A stretch of 64,000 nt of DNA from Marisediminitalea aggregata (GCF_900129565.1 NZ_FQWD01000005.1:385941-449940), one strand, 5' to 3'; numbered from the stretch's first letter, positions 8,594 through 17,725 are shown. A program made the numbers and translations. The notes: generated by a model from the letters alone, not told the origin.

Positions 8594-9505
8594 TTAGGCT
8601 CCTAACAAATGGGTTAAAATAGCATTTTGGCCGTGCATCCGGTTTTCTGCCTGTTGCATTAGCAGCGACGCGTCGCTGTCCATCAGGCTTCCGGTAATTT
8701 CCAGGTCGCGGTGAGCGGGCTGGCAGTGCAGTACGTGTGTTGCACCTGTCAGCTCCATCAGTGCCTCGTTAACCTGATACGGCATAAACTTGTCTTTAAT
8801 GGTTTCAAGTGGCGTGTCGTCGCCCATTGATAACCAGGTGTCGGTATAAATGACATTCGCGCCTTTCGCGGCAGCAACGTCATGAGACTCTGTGATTTTT
8901 ACGCCAGTTTGCTCTGCAATGGCTTTGGCCTGGGCCACAATGGTAGGGTCGGCTTCGTGGCCTTCAGGCGTAACTACTACCTGATGGCATCCCAGCAATG
9001 CGCCCACAATCAACAGTGAGTGTGTGACATTGTTACCGTCGCCCACATAGGCCATGGTCAGGCCTTCGGTGCTGCCGAATTTCTCGAACAGAGTAAGATA
9101 GTCAGCCAAACCCTGACAAGGGTGATACTTGTCGCACAGCGCGTTAATAACCGGCACGTTGGCGGCTTCTGAAAAAGTAACCAGTGTCTCGTGCGAGAAT
9201 ACTCGAGCTACAATGGCATCGGCCCAGCACGCAAGGTTAGCGGCTACGTCAACGGCATCTTCACGTCCGGCTAGCTTGTTTGACTGGCTGTCCAAATACA
9301 CCATATGACCGCCCAGGCGGTTAATACCGATGTCGAAGCTTACGCGGGTACGCAGAGAAGGCTTCTCAAACAGCGCAACCACTGATTTACCTGCCAGTAC
9401 GTTGGCATAGGCCGCCGGCGACTGTTTAATCTGAACAGCCAGTGCAAGAAGTTCCTGCATTTGGTCGGGTGTCCAGTTGGCAAAGGTTAATAAATCCTGC
9501 TTCAT
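8594..9505 (-). CDS. argF: Ornithine carbamoyltransferase
   Basis: Makes citrulline from ornithine and carbamoyl phosphate. 303 residues. The carbamoyl-phosphate motif is SLRTR at about 51-55 and the ornithine-loop SMG is in DTWLSMGDD. The second conserved motif, HCLP in typical enzymes, reads HCQP ([13 protein letters not shown]); the cytosine-adenine-guanine codon is clear in the sequence, so this is a real substitution unless there is a sequencing error. The catalytic Cys is kept. ATG preceded by GGAGAG. Confidence 0.92.
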   Translation of the reverse strand: MKQDLLTFANWTPDQMQELLALAVQIKQSPAAYANVLAGKSVVALFEKPSLRTRVSFDIGINRLGGHMVYLDSQSNKLAGREDAVDVAANLACWADAIVARVFSHETLVTFSEAANVPVINALCDKYHPCQGLADYLTLFEKFGSTEGLTMAYVGDGNNVTHSLLIVGALLGCHQVVVTPEGHEADPTIVAQAKAIAEQTGVKITESHDVAAAKGANVIYTDTWLSMGDDTPLETIKDKFMPYQVNEALMELTGATHVLHCQPAHRDLEITGSLMDSDASLLMQQAENRMHGQNAILTHLLGA

Positions 9506-9506
9506 G

Positions 9507-10298
9507 CTACTCTCCAGAAATCTGGGCTGCCGGAATCACTCTGGTTCCGGTTTGGTTAGTTAAAATAGCGGCTAACGACTGCGACCAACTGGCAATCGTT
9601 ACCGGCTTACTTAATTGAGTTGCGGCTTGCATAGCGGCTTCTACTTTTACCAGCATGCCGTCTTTAATAACGCCTTTATTTACTTCGTCTTTCAGGCGGG
9701 CTTCATCCAGGGCGTGAATTAGCACTTTATCGCCGTCAAGTACGCCTTCAACATTGCTGAGCAGCAATAGGTCACCGCCAGTTAACTCGGCGATAACGGT
9801 TGCGGCCTGATCGGCGTTTACATTCAGCAAACGGCCATCGGCATTACTGCCAATAGAACTGATTACGGGCAAACAACCGCTTGCCAGCAAGTGATCCAGC
9901 AAGGCTGAACTACCCGGAGACGGAATGCCTACCGCGCCGTATTTTTCGTTCAGTACAGTGCATTGTGTTAAGCCGCCATCGAGTAAACTAATTCCCACAG
10001 GGGTAACGCCTGCACCAATTGCCAGGCCACACAACATTTTGTTTGCCGTGCCCGCCAATGCACCGCTAACCACAGGCATGTGCTCATCGGGCGTAACCCG
10101 TAGTCCATCAATTTTGGTACTGGTTAACTGCATGGCACCTAACAGGGTGTCCACCATTGCGCCGCCACCATGTACCAATATTACCGAGCGTGTGGCCATT
10201 AACGCTTTGATCTCAGTTAACAATTGTGCGGCTATTGCCGGATTTTCCAATAATGCGCCGCCGACTTTAATAACGACTGGCGTGTTACTCGTAGCCAT
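9507..10298 (-). CDS. argB: Acetylglutamate kinase
   Basis: Phosphorylates N-acetylglutamate, the second step. 263 residues, the length of the E. coli-type arginine-insensitive kinase without the N-terminal helix of the inhibited form. Visible: VIKVGGALLEN (nucleotide-binding Lys/Gly loop), ILVHGGG, and the VNADQAATVIAE substrate-site block. Its start overlaps the end of argC by 14 bases, indicating translational coupling. Confidence 0.93.
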   Translation of the reverse strand: MATSNTPVVIKVGGALLENPAIAAQLLTEIKALMATRSVILVHGGGAMVDTLLGAMQLTSTKIDGLRVTPDEHMPVVSGALAGTANKMLCGLAIGAGVTPVGISLLDGGLTQCTVLNEKYGAVGIPSPGSSALLDHLLASGCLPVISSIGSNADGRLLNVNADQAATVIAELTGGDLLLLSNVEGVLDGDKVLIHALDEARLKDEVNKGVIKDGMLVKVEAAMQAATQLSKPVTIASWSQSLAAILTNQTGTRVIPAAQISGE

Positions 10299-11310
10299 GA
10301 ATCAATCCCTGTGTAGCAGACAAGCCAAGCGCCAGGTTGGCACATTGCATGGCTTGAGACGCGGCGCCCTTCATAACGTTGTCGATAGCACTGGCTACTA
10401 CGGCGTAACCAGATTCGGCATCAACCTTCCAATGCAGATCACAAAACGGGGTGTGTGCTACATCGTCAACTTTAGGGAAGCTTTCGCGTAATCTTACGAT
10501 AGGCTGGTCAGCATACACGGACTCATACAGGCTATCCAGATCACTTTGGGTTGTGCCTGCTTTTAGCTTAACGGTGACGGTTGCCAGAATACCGCGTTTG
10601 AAATTGCCCAGGTGCGGGGTAAAGATAACCTGCGTACCCAGGTGAGCTTCAATTTCAGGGGTGTGGCGATGCCCCAGCACGCCATAGGCTTGCAGGCTGA
10701 CTTCGTAAAAGCTGGTGGTAAGGCTGGCTTTTCTGCCCGCGCCACTCACGCCTGAAACGGCATTAATAATAGGGCGCATGCTGGTGTCCAGCAGGCCTGC
10801 GTTAAACAGCGGCTTTAACGCCAGCAATGATGCCGTTGGGTAGCAACCCGGCACCGCAACAATATTGGCGCTTTTCAGCGCATCAGCCTGATACTCAGCC
10901 AGACCATAAACGGCTTTATCAAGGCAATCGACAGACGTGTGCGCAAAACCGTAATGTTTAGCGAATACTTCTGTATCTTTAAGACGGAATGCGCCCGATA
11001 AATCGAATACTTTTGCTTTCCCGGCAGACAGTGCTTCCATCCAGTCATGACTGGCTTCGTGAGGCGTAGCCAGGAAAATGCCGTCCATCGTGGCGGCTAA
11101 TTCGGCCAGCAGATCACTGTTTAATGGAGTAAGTACATATTGAGAAAGATGCGCCAGGTTACCATGCACTTGTGCCATGGTTTTACCCGCGTCTGCACTG
11201 TTTTCAGATACCAGTACATGCTTCAGGGTCATTTGAGGATGACCAACAATTAAATTAACTAGCTGTGCCCCGGTGTATCCGCTGGCACCAATCACTGCAA
11301 TATTAAACAT
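10285..11310 (-). CDS. argC: N-acetyl-gamma-glutamyl-phosphate reductase
   Basis: NADPH-dependent reduction of acetylglutamyl phosphate, third step of the pathway. 341 residues with the N-terminal Rossmann loop IGASGYTGAQL and the catalytic-cysteine motif VPGCYPTAS at about residues 152-160. First structural gene of the operon. The ribosome-binding site before ATG 11310 is poor. The 5' leader carries an Arg-codon ORF and a terminator-like hairpin, annotated separately. Confidence 0.93.
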   Translation of the reverse strand: MFNIAVIGASGYTGAQLVNLIVGHPQMTLKHVLVSENSADAGKTMAQVHGNLAHLSQYVLTPLNSDLLAELAATMDGIFLATPHEASHDWMEALSAGKAKVFDLSGAFRLKDTEVFAKHYGFAHTSVDCLDKAVYGLAEYQADALKSANIVAVPGCYPTASLLALKPLFNAGLLDTSMRPIINAVSGVSGAGRKASLTTSFYEVSLQAYGVLGHRHTPEIEAHLGTQVIFTPHLGNFKRGILATVTVKLKAGTTQSDLDSLYESVYADQPIVRLRESFPKVDDVAHTPFCDLHWKVDAESGYAVVASAIDNVMKGAASQAMQCANLALGLSATQGLIHGYE

Positions 11311-11342
11311 AGTTCGTTCGTAGAGTTTGGGTAGTTACAAAT

Positions 11343-11413
11343 AAAAAAACACTTTTTACCTTTGCGTGGGGCTTGTGAGCAGGCCGACCGATAAAGCACA
11401 AAGGTAAAAAGTG
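11343..11413 (-). terminator. Terminator-like hairpin in the argC leader (possible attenuator)
   Basis: On the minus strand, CACTTTTTACCTTTG (11413-11399) pairs perfectly over 15 bases with CAAAGGTAAAAAGTG (11364-11350), separated by a 34-base loop, and is followed at once by seven T residues (11349-11343). This is the layout of an intrinsic terminator. It lies 17 bases after the stop of a leader ORF and ends 33 bases before the argC start codon, where it could stop transcription before the operon. No strong antiterminator partner was found by eye; a short alternative pairing is AGTGTG in the leader ORF with CACACT at 11410-11415. Confidence 0.6.
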
Positions 11414-11429
11414 TGCTACAGCGAGTGTT

Positions 11430-11552
11430 CTACTGCTTCGGCGACCTGACTATACGTCGTCGCCATTCACACTGCATATTGTAGCCAGCCAGGGGAGAGC
11501 TAAACTGGGCGTTAGCAACCGGCTTGGCAAACCGGTTGATTGTCATATTCAT
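11430..11552 (-). CDS. Putative arginine leader peptide (40 residues)
   Basis: ORF of 40 codons in the transcribed leader between the arg promoter and argC. ATG at 11552 with AGGA about seven bases upstream. The C-terminal part reads CEWRRRIVRSPKQ, with three adjacent Arg codons (CGA CGA CGT) and a fourth (AGG) three codons on; CGA and AGG are normally rare codons. The stop is 17 bases before the terminator-like hairpin. The arrangement matches classical amino-acid attenuators (his, trp, leu), in which the leader peptide is rich in the end product. An ORF-internal hairpin (CAACCGG/CCGGTTG) lies at 11516-11538. Expression is unproven. Confidence 0.5.
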   Translation of the reverse strand: MNMTINRFAKPVANAQFSSPLAGYNMQCEWRRRIVRSPKQ

Positions 11553-11632
11553 GTCCTAATCCTGTTATGTTTTCCCGATACCCTGCACGTTAATCAGGCA
11601 AAAAGCAGGGCCGAAAACTATTACCGCTTGCC

Positions 11633-11660
11633 ATCATACAATATTGGAATATTTATGCAA
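11633..11660 (-). promoter_or_regulatory. arg operon promoter
   Basis: On the minus strand TTGCAT (11660-11655), a 16-base spacer and TATGAT (11638-11633) form a sigma-70 promoter directed at argC. The -35 hexamer lies inside the first ARG box, so repressor and polymerase would compete. Transcription would start near 11625, giving a leader RNA of about 315 bases. Confidence 0.6.
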
Positions 11661-11682
11661 TAAAAATGTATAAATATTTACG
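11644..11682. promoter_or_regulatory. Tandem ARG boxes (ArgR operator)
   Basis: Two 18-base elements at 11644-11661 (TTGGAATATTTATGCAAT) and 11665-11682 (AATGTATAAATATTTACG), separated by exactly three bases, the canonical ARG-box spacing for one ArgR hexamer. Each fits the consensus WNTGAATWWWWATTCANW with two or three mismatches. They overlap the -35 of the arg promoter, as expected for arginine-dependent repression. Confidence 0.7.
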
Positions 11683-11817
11683 ATTGCCAGGTAAAATTCA
11701 GTTTTACCCCTGTCTGGCGACAAACTATCCATTTTTTCAGTTTAGGGTTACCGTTTCATTACCCGCTGATAAATGGTACAAAAAGCGAATAATCATACAA
11801 TAAAGAAAGGAATTGCC

Positions 11818-12234
11818 ATGTCTAGCCGTACCATTGCGTTGGTTGCTCACGACCATAAAAAAGCCGAACTGCTCGAGTGGGTAAAACAGCACATTGACAC
11901 CCTGCGCCCGTTTCGCATTGTTGCAACCGGCACAACCGGGGCCCTGATTCACGACAATACCGGCCTTGAAGTACACCGGTTTAAAAGCGGTCCGCTAGGC
12001 GGCGATCAGCAAATCGGTGCACTCATTGCCGACGGCAATCTGGATGGGTTGTTTTTCTTCTGGGACCCGTTGAACCCCGCGCCGCATGACCCGGACGTAA
12101 AAGCGCTGCTGCGCTTGTGCTCGGTTTGGAATGTGCCTGTTGCATGTTCGCCGGCTACCGCGGATTTAATCGTCACGTCACCATTGTTCAGTGACCCTTC
12201 ACACCTGCGGAAAGTACCTAACTACGGCAAGTAA
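11818..12234 (+). CDS. mgsA: Methylglyoxal synthase
   Basis: Converts dihydroxyacetone phosphate to methylglyoxal and phosphate, a bypass that relieves sugar-phosphate build-up. 138 residues from ATG 11818, which has AAAGGA upstream; the frame is open to 11773. Conserved blocks: IALVAHDHKK, ATGTTGALI (phosphate loop), GPLGGDQQIGALI with the catalytic Asp, and FFWDPLNPAPHDPDVKALLR with the second catalytic Asp/His. It lies alone, divergent from the arg operon. Confidence 0.93.
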   Translation: MSSRTIALVAHDHKKAELLEWVKQHIDTLRPFRIVATGTTGALIHDNTGLEVHRFKSGPLGGDQQIGALIADGNLDGLFFFWDPLNPAPHDPDVKALLRLCSVWNVPVACSPATADLIVTSPLFSDPSHLRKVPNYGK

Positions 12235-12399
12235 ACAGGAGAAACGCAGTAATCTGCCAGCTAATTGCTATTATTCCGGGGGGGACGGAAGGGTTCCTGC
12301 TGTAGAATAAATATACGCATTAGTCGATGGGTATACCCGCAAAACGGTGCCGCCTGTGTCATACTGAAAATTCTTCGGTCAACACTCGGGCGGGACACT

Positions 12400-14049
12400 A
12401 TGTTCACTCGTTTCATTTTCTGCTTTTTTTTAGTCGCTTTGCTCCCGGCATGTGGTGGCGAAGATGCTGCTACGCCAGCACCTGAACCAACACCGTCTCC
12501 CCAGCCCCAACCAACGCCTCCAGACCGGGCAATGACAGACCAAGAAGCAGTGCGTTTGCTGTTGCAGGCGTCATTTGGCCCCACCGATGGCAGTGTGGAA
12601 AACGTGGCGGAAATTGGTGCTGAAGCCTGGTTAGAAGCGCAGTTTGCTTCGCCGGTTACTGAACATCTGCCGTTGTTGAACAGTACCTTTCCCGGTGATG
12701 AAATTTACAGCCATCATTGGGTTGAGATCTGGTGGCAGCGTTCTATTTACGCGGATGACCAACTTCGACAGCGTGTGGCCTTCTCGCTGTCACAGATTTT
12801 TGTAGTGTCTACCAAAGATGCACGGTTGTTGGTTGATCCCAGAGGCGTTACGTCTTACTACGATACTTTACTCACGCATAGCTTTGGCAACTTCAGGGAC
12901 TTACTCGAAGCGGTGACTTTACACCCGATGATGGGCATGTATTTGAGCATGCTCGGCAATGAAAAGCCGGATGCCGAAAGAAACATTCGCCCGGATGAGA
13001 ACTTTGCGCGAGAGGTTATGCAACTGTTTACTATTGGATTGGTGGAACTCAATCAGGATGGGAGTGTGGTAACCGATAGTCAGGGCAATCCAGTCGCCAC
13101 CTATGATCAAGAAACAATAAAGGGCTTCGCTCATGTGTTTACTGGCTGGCATTACGCTGGCAGGGCAAGCTGGTGGGATGATAATTACGATGGACAGTCT
13201 CCCATGGAGCCCTATGAGGCTTTTCATGATCGGGGTGAAAAAATTCTGCTGAACGGCACTGTGGTGCCAGCCGGTCAAAATGCCAGAGCTGACCTTGCCA
13301 TGGCACTGGATAATCTGTTCAATCATCCCAATGTCGGGCCGTTTATTGGTAAACAGCTGATTCAGCGCCTGGTTACGAGCAATCCCAGTGCCGGTTATGT
13401 GTCTCGTGTGGCTGCCGCATTTAACGACAATGGCGAGGGTGTGCGTGGTGATATGCGAGCGGTTATCGAAGCTATTTTACTGGACGACGAAGCGCGAGAC
13501 ATTAACTCAACCAGTACCGGCAAGCTAAGAAATCCACTGTTGCGGATTGCGCATGTTATGCGTGTGTTTCAATCCCGGGCACGCGACGGCGGTATGGGCC
13601 ATGAATTTGTGGGCCTGAATATTGGTGTCGCACCGTTGGATTCACCCAGTGTATTTAACTTTTACCGCCCGGATTACAGTGCGCCGGGCGCTATTCGCGA
13701 AGCGGGACTGGTGTCACCAGAATTTCAAATTACCAACGAAATTAGTATCACCCGATACGTCAATTACATGTTCTACATGGCGTGGTTTAACAACCTGCGC
13801 GGTGACGACATTGTTGAAGATGATGCAGGGATCGTGAATTTCGACCAACTGGCAGCACTCTCTGACGACCACGACGCATTATTGGATTACCTGAACCTGA
13901 TGTTGATGGACGGGCAAATGAACGACACTATGCGCACCGTGCTGATGGACGCACTGGATTACTGGTCACAGGGCGAGGCCGACTGGGTCAAATTGGCCAA
14001 TGTGGTCTATTTGATAACTATTTCACCGCAGTTTGCGGCGCAGCAATAG
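12400..14049 (+). CDS. DUF1800 family lipoprotein
   Basis: 549 residues from ATG 12400. The signal sequence ends in a lipobox (LLPAC, Cys at about 17), followed by a Pro-rich tether (PAPEPTPSPQPQPTPP), so the mature protein is probably membrane-anchored by lipid. The body carries DUF1800 features: LLLQASFGPT, WQRSIYADDQLRQRVAFSLSQIFV, NFAREVMQLFTIGL and DSPSVFNFYRPDY. DUF1800 genes nearly always sit directly before a DUF1501 gene, as here (nine-base gap). Biochemical function is not established for the family. Confidence 0.88.
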   Translation: MFTRFIFCFFLVALLPACGGEDAATPAPEPTPSPQPQPTPPDRAMTDQEAVRLLLQASFGPTDGSVENVAEIGAEAWLEAQFASPVTEHLPLLNSTFPGDEIYSHHWVEIWWQRSIYADDQLRQRVAFSLSQIFVVSTKDARLLVDPRGVTSYYDTLLTHSFGNFRDLLEAVTLHPMMGMYLSMLGNEKPDAERNIRPDENFAREVMQLFTIGLVELNQDGSVVTDSQGNPVATYDQETIKGFAHVFTGWHYAGRASWWDDNYDGQSPMEPYEAFHDRGEKILLNGTVVPAGQNARADLAMALDNLFNHPNVGPFIGKQLIQRLVTSNPSAGYVSRVAAAFNDNGEGVRGDMRAVIEAILLDDEARDINSTSTGKLRNPLLRIAHVMRVFQSRARDGGMGHEFVGLNIGVAPLDSPSVFNFYRPDYSAPGAIREAGLVSPEFQITNEISITRYVNYMFYMAWFNNLRGDDIVEDDAGIVNFDQLAALSDDHDALLDYLNLMLMDGQMNDTMRTVLMDALDYWSQGEADWVKLANVVYLITISPQFAAQQ

Positions 14050-14058
14050 GAGCCAGCC

Positions 14059-15411
14059 ATGCAACGACGTGATTTTTTAAAGCGCAGCCTGGTTGGCTTG
14101 GGTGGGGCAAGCTCTCTGTGGGCAACCACATCGCAATTTAATCTGGTAAACGCTGCGACCTCGGCGAACAGTTTTACCGACTACAAAGCACTGGTGTGCG
14201 TATTTTTGCTAGGCGGGAATGATTCTCTGAACATGCTTATTCCTACAGATCAGCGTGCCTACGACCAATACGCTGCTACCCGACAAAATCTTGCCGTCGC
14301 GCGCAATGTAGCGCTACCAATAAACGTCACCAATACGCAATACTCAAGCGTCGGGTTACATCCTTCTTTGGCTGCACTTCATACGATTTATGAACAGGGC
14401 AATATGGCGCTGGTTGCAAACGTAGGACCTATGATTGAGCCTGCGTCTAAAGCGGATATCTTGACGGGCCGCGTCATGCTGCCGCCACAGTTGTTCTCAC
14501 ATTCAGACCAACAAAATCATTGGCAAACCGCTCACCCACAGCAAGCCGCATTAACTGGCTGGGCAGGTCGAATGGCTGATATGTTGTCAGACGGCACAGA
14601 ACCGCTGTCGATGAACTTGTCTATGGCAGGCAATAATCTATGGCAGACCGGCAGTCAGGTATTGCCTTTTGCCTTAAGTAGTCAGGGCGCCGAAATCCTC
14701 GAGGGGATAAACCCTGATGAAGAGTGGCAGCGGCCAAATGCTGCGTTTTTAGACCGTATTCACGCCAACACCGAAGGCCTGTTTGCCTCTCAGTTTGCGG
14801 CTATGGTCGACCGCACTCGCACAACCGGTGGACTGGTGAACAGTGCGTTGGCATTGGGGCCTGAGCTATCAACCGCGTTCCCGGCTACCCGTTTTGCAGA
14901 GCAGATGCGGCTGGTGGCTAACATGATCAGTGTTCAACAGCACTTAAATCAACCCAGGCAAATATACTTTGTTGCTATGGGCGGATGGGACACCCACGAT
15001 AATCAGTTAGCCGATCATCCGACTTTATTGAGTGAGCTGGCTAATGGTATGGCTGCATTTTATAACGCTACGGCCGAATTGGGCGTAAGTGAGCAGGTTA
15101 CTGCTTTTACGGCATCGGATTTCGGACGCACATTAACGAGCAATGGGGATGGCACCGATCACGGCTGGGGTGGCAATCATATCGTGCTGGGAGGGGCCGT
15201 GCAGGGCGCCGATATATATGGACAGCTTCCTCAAATGTCGCTCGGCAGTGACGATGACTTGGGCGATGGGCGTATCATTCCCACATTGTCGGTAGACCAA
15301 TATGCGGCTACCCTGGCCCAATGGTTTGGCTTAGCCGATAACGAGCTGACTGAGATATTGCCGAACCTGAACAACTTTAATCAGCATAATCTGGGCTTTT
15401 TAGCGGAGTAA
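14059..15411 (+). CDS. DUF1501 family protein with Tat signal
   Basis: 450 residues. The N-terminus MQRRDFLKRSLVGLGGASSL is a twin-arginine signal (RRDFLK), so the folded protein is exported by Tat; tatABC lies at 41.9-43.2 kb in this window. The body has sulfatase/alkaline-phosphatase-like DUF1501 features: VFLLGGNDSLNM, LFSHSDQQNHWQ, GGWDTHDNQ and TASDFGRTLTSNGDGTDHGWGGNH, which supply His/Asp metal ligands. Partner of the preceding DUF1800 lipoprotein. Reaction unknown. Confidence 0.9.
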   Translation: MQRRDFLKRSLVGLGGASSLWATTSQFNLVNAATSANSFTDYKALVCVFLLGGNDSLNMLIPTDQRAYDQYAATRQNLAVARNVALPINVTNTQYSSVGLHPSLAALHTIYEQGNMALVANVGPMIEPASKADILTGRVMLPPQLFSHSDQQNHWQTAHPQQAALTGWAGRMADMLSDGTEPLSMNLSMAGNNLWQTGSQVLPFALSSQGAEILEGINPDEEWQRPNAAFLDRIHANTEGLFASQFAAMVDRTRTTGGLVNSALALGPELSTAFPATRFAEQMRLVANMISVQQHLNQPRQIYFVAMGGWDTHDNQLADHPTLLSELANGMAAFYNATAELGVSEQVTAFTASDFGRTLTSNGDGTDHGWGGNHIVLGGAVQGADIYGQLPQMSLGSDDDLGDGRIIPTLSVDQYAATLAQWFGLADNELTEILPNLNNFNQHNLGFLAE

Positions 15412-15635
15412 CGGCCTCAGCAGGGGGGAGATGTTTATTTGTCAGGTGCGATCGTTCGGTAATGTAAAAGTTGCGTAAATCACGGGTATTCGTTTTGCTT
15501 GTGTAATAAGCAATCAGTAATCTTGCGGTCAGAATTGTCTTCCACATTAATGGAAAAATTATGACCACCATGAAAGCCCGTGCTATATCTACCGTTAATG
15601 TAATTAATCACGTATGGCAAAAAAAGGAAATCGAC

Positions 15636-16358
15636 GTGAGTAATATGAGCAAGCCGTCGTTTACGGCTTATCAGTCTATTTTGTTGATTGATGACGACGA
15701 TGAGCTGAGTGACATGCTGAAAAGTTACCTGGAAACCATGGGCTATGAGGTAACCCTGGCGCCTGACGGCGAGGCGGGCTTAAAGCTGGCCACCGGAATC
15801 GGGAATTTCGACCTGATCCTGTTAGACGTGATGATGCCGAAAATGGATGGTTTTGACGTTCTGAAAAAACTGCGCCAGACGCATTTAACACCAGTACTAA
15901 TGCTAACCGCCAAAGGTGACGACTACGACCGCATTCTGGGCCTTGAACTGGGCGCCGATGACTACCTGCCAAAACCCTTTAATCACCGTGAGTTGGTGGC
16001 GCGTATTAAAGCTATCTTCCGCCGCCTGGACCTCGGTTCTCAGGTAAAGCAACAACAGGACTTGGTAATCAATGGCATTGAGTTGAGTGTCAGTAAACAG
16101 GAAGCATCAGTGAAAGGCGTACCGTTAACGTTGACCGGCACAGAGTTCTCTATCCTGCGCTTGTTAATGGTGAATGCCGGCGAACTGGTGTCCAAAGAAG
16201 ATATCAGTCAGCAGGTGCTGGGCCGCAAACTCATGGCATTCGACAGAAGCATAGATATGCATGTGAGTAACTTACGCAAGAAAATATCAGCCTGTTGCAA
16301 TGATGAAAAAATCAAAACCATACGTGGCTCTGGCTACTTATTGCGGCAGCAATCATGA
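15636..16358 (+). CDS. cpxR: OmpR-family response regulator, CpxR-like
   Basis: About 240 residues: receiver domain (LLIDDDDELSDML acidic pocket, phospho-acceptor Asp in ILLDVMMPKMDG, KP in DDYLPKPFN) and a winged-helix output domain (FDRSIDMHVSNLRKKI). I start at GTG 15636, which has AAAGGAAA about seven bases upstream; ATG 15645 is an alternative. It overlaps the kinase gene by four bases, and the pair resembles the CpxRA envelope-stress system. No cpxP-like gene lies upstream. Confidence 0.85.
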   Translation: MSNMSKPSFTAYQSILLIDDDDELSDMLKSYLETMGYEVTLAPDGEAGLKLATGIGNFDLILLDVMMPKMDGFDVLKKLRQTHLTPVLMLTAKGDDYDRILGLELGADDYLPKPFNHRELVARIKAIFRRLDLGSQVKQQQDLVINGIELSVSKQEASVKGVPLTLTGTEFSILRLLMVNAGELVSKEDISQQVLGRKLMAFDRSIDMHVSNLRKKISACCNDEKIKTIRGSGYLLRQQS

Positions 16359-17725
16359 AATTTTTAGCGTTTATTAATCCTACGCGGCGCCTTGTTGGGC
16401 GCCTTTTTCTTTGGTTCTGGGTAACGCTGGTATTAACGGCTGTCACGTCGGCCTGGTTGGCCAGAATGTTCTATCAGCCATTTCAGATTGAGCAGCCCAG
16501 TAATACCGATATTCAGGAATTAGTGTCTATGGTGAATGAGTTGGAAATGCGTAAAGCTGATTACGACCGTTTCAGACCGCTTTTGCGCGACTTAAGTATT
16601 CGAAAACGGCGTTCGTTCATTTCGGTTAACCTGGACTCTGGCAGGGTGATGAGTGACGGTGGGCCGCCACTGCGTCAGGATGAAGAAAACCTGCTGGCAC
16701 AATTTGCCCGTCAGTCTAATTATATTTCGGTGCAGTTAGGGCCAATGGTTGCGGTGGGACCTGTGCTGGTAGACTTCAACGGCACATCTCATGCCGTATT
16801 CTGGCGTCATCCAGACGGCAAAGGTGGTCCGGAGCGCTTGTTCACCTGGTTAATTCCGACTGCCGTGATTATTTCCGCATTGTTCTGCTGGTTGTTTGCT
16901 AAGTCTATTGTCCGCCCCATTCGGCATTTGCAGCACACTGGCCGAAAGTTAGCCGAGGGCGATTGGCAGGCACGGACTGATATCAAGGCATTCAGACGCG
17001 ATGAAATCGGTGAGCTGGCAGCGGACTTTAATTTAATGGCTGAGCAGTTATCAACGATGTGGTCAGGACAGAAGCGGTTGCTGGCTGATATTTCTCACGA
17101 GCTGCGTTCACCACTAGCTCGAATGCAAATGGCGATTGGTCTGGCTCATCAGCAGGAGGTGGATACACCAACGCTTGACCGGATCGAGCGTGAAGCGATT
17201 CGTATGGAAGCACTGATCAATCAACTGTTGCAACTGACACGCGCAGAAGCTGGCAAGCCGGCGTTAGGTAAAGTGAATTTGCGGGAAACTATGCGCGAGT
17301 TGTTTCAGGATGCGGCCTTTGAGGCAAGCACCAACAGTAAACATTTCAATTGTGATGAGATTCCGGACATTGTTCTGAGAGCAGATGCTACGCAGTTAAA
17401 CAGCGCAGTAGAAAACGTCCTGCGCAATGCCATTCGTTATGCAGATACGCAGGTTGAGGTAGCATTTACCGTGAAGGATGATCAGGTTACGCTGGTTGTT
17501 CAGGACGACGGACCTGGGCTAACGCCACAGGAATGCGAAGAGATCTTCAGGCCATTCTACCGACCTTCGGCATCGAGGGAGCGCAAATCAGGGGGCGTGG
17601 GTCTTGGACTGGCCATCGCGCAGGCGGCTATAGCCTTACACCGGGGCACCATAAGCGCTAAACCGGCAGATTCTGGTGGTCTGGTTGTCACAATTACCGT
17701 ACCCTTAGGGAATGAGCGAGAATAA
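16355..17725 (+). CDS. cpxA: Sensor histidine kinase, CpxA-like
   Basis: 456 residues: N-terminal membrane helix (about 16-38), periplasmic sensor segment, second helix (about 165-188), HAMP, HisKA with the phospho-His in DISHELRSPLARM, and a HATPase domain with N box (VENVLRNAIRYA), DDGPGL and GGVGLGLAIA. Membrane kinase partner of the preceding regulator (ATGA overlap). Its 3' end overlaps the following hydrolase gene by 14 bases, so the three are probably one transcript. Confidence 0.87.
   Translation: MKFLAFINPTRRLVGRLFLWFWVTLVLTAVTSAWLARMFYQPFQIEQPSNTDIQELVSMVNELEMRKADYDRFRPLLRDLSIRKRRSFISVNLDSGRVMSDGGPPLRQDEENLLAQFARQSNYISVQLGPMVAVGPVLVDFNGTSHAVFWRHPDGKGGPERLFTWLIPTAVIISALFCWLFAKSIVRPIRHLQHTGRKLAEGDWQARTDIKAFRRDEIGELAADFNLMAEQLSTMWSGQKRLLADISHELRSPLARMQMAIGLAHQQEVDTPTLDRIEREAIRMEALINQLLQLTRAEAGKPALGKVNLRETMRELFQDAAFEASTNSKHFNCDEIPDIVLRADATQLNSAVENVLRNAIRYADTQVEVAFTVKDDQVTLVVQDDGPGLTPQECEEIFRPFYRPSASRERKSGGVGLGLAIAQAAIALHRGTISAKPADSGGLVVTITVPLGNERE

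Noticed and set aside
9925..10491. 188-codon plus-strand open frame within argB/argC
   Set aside because: Antisense shadow of two certain arginine genes.
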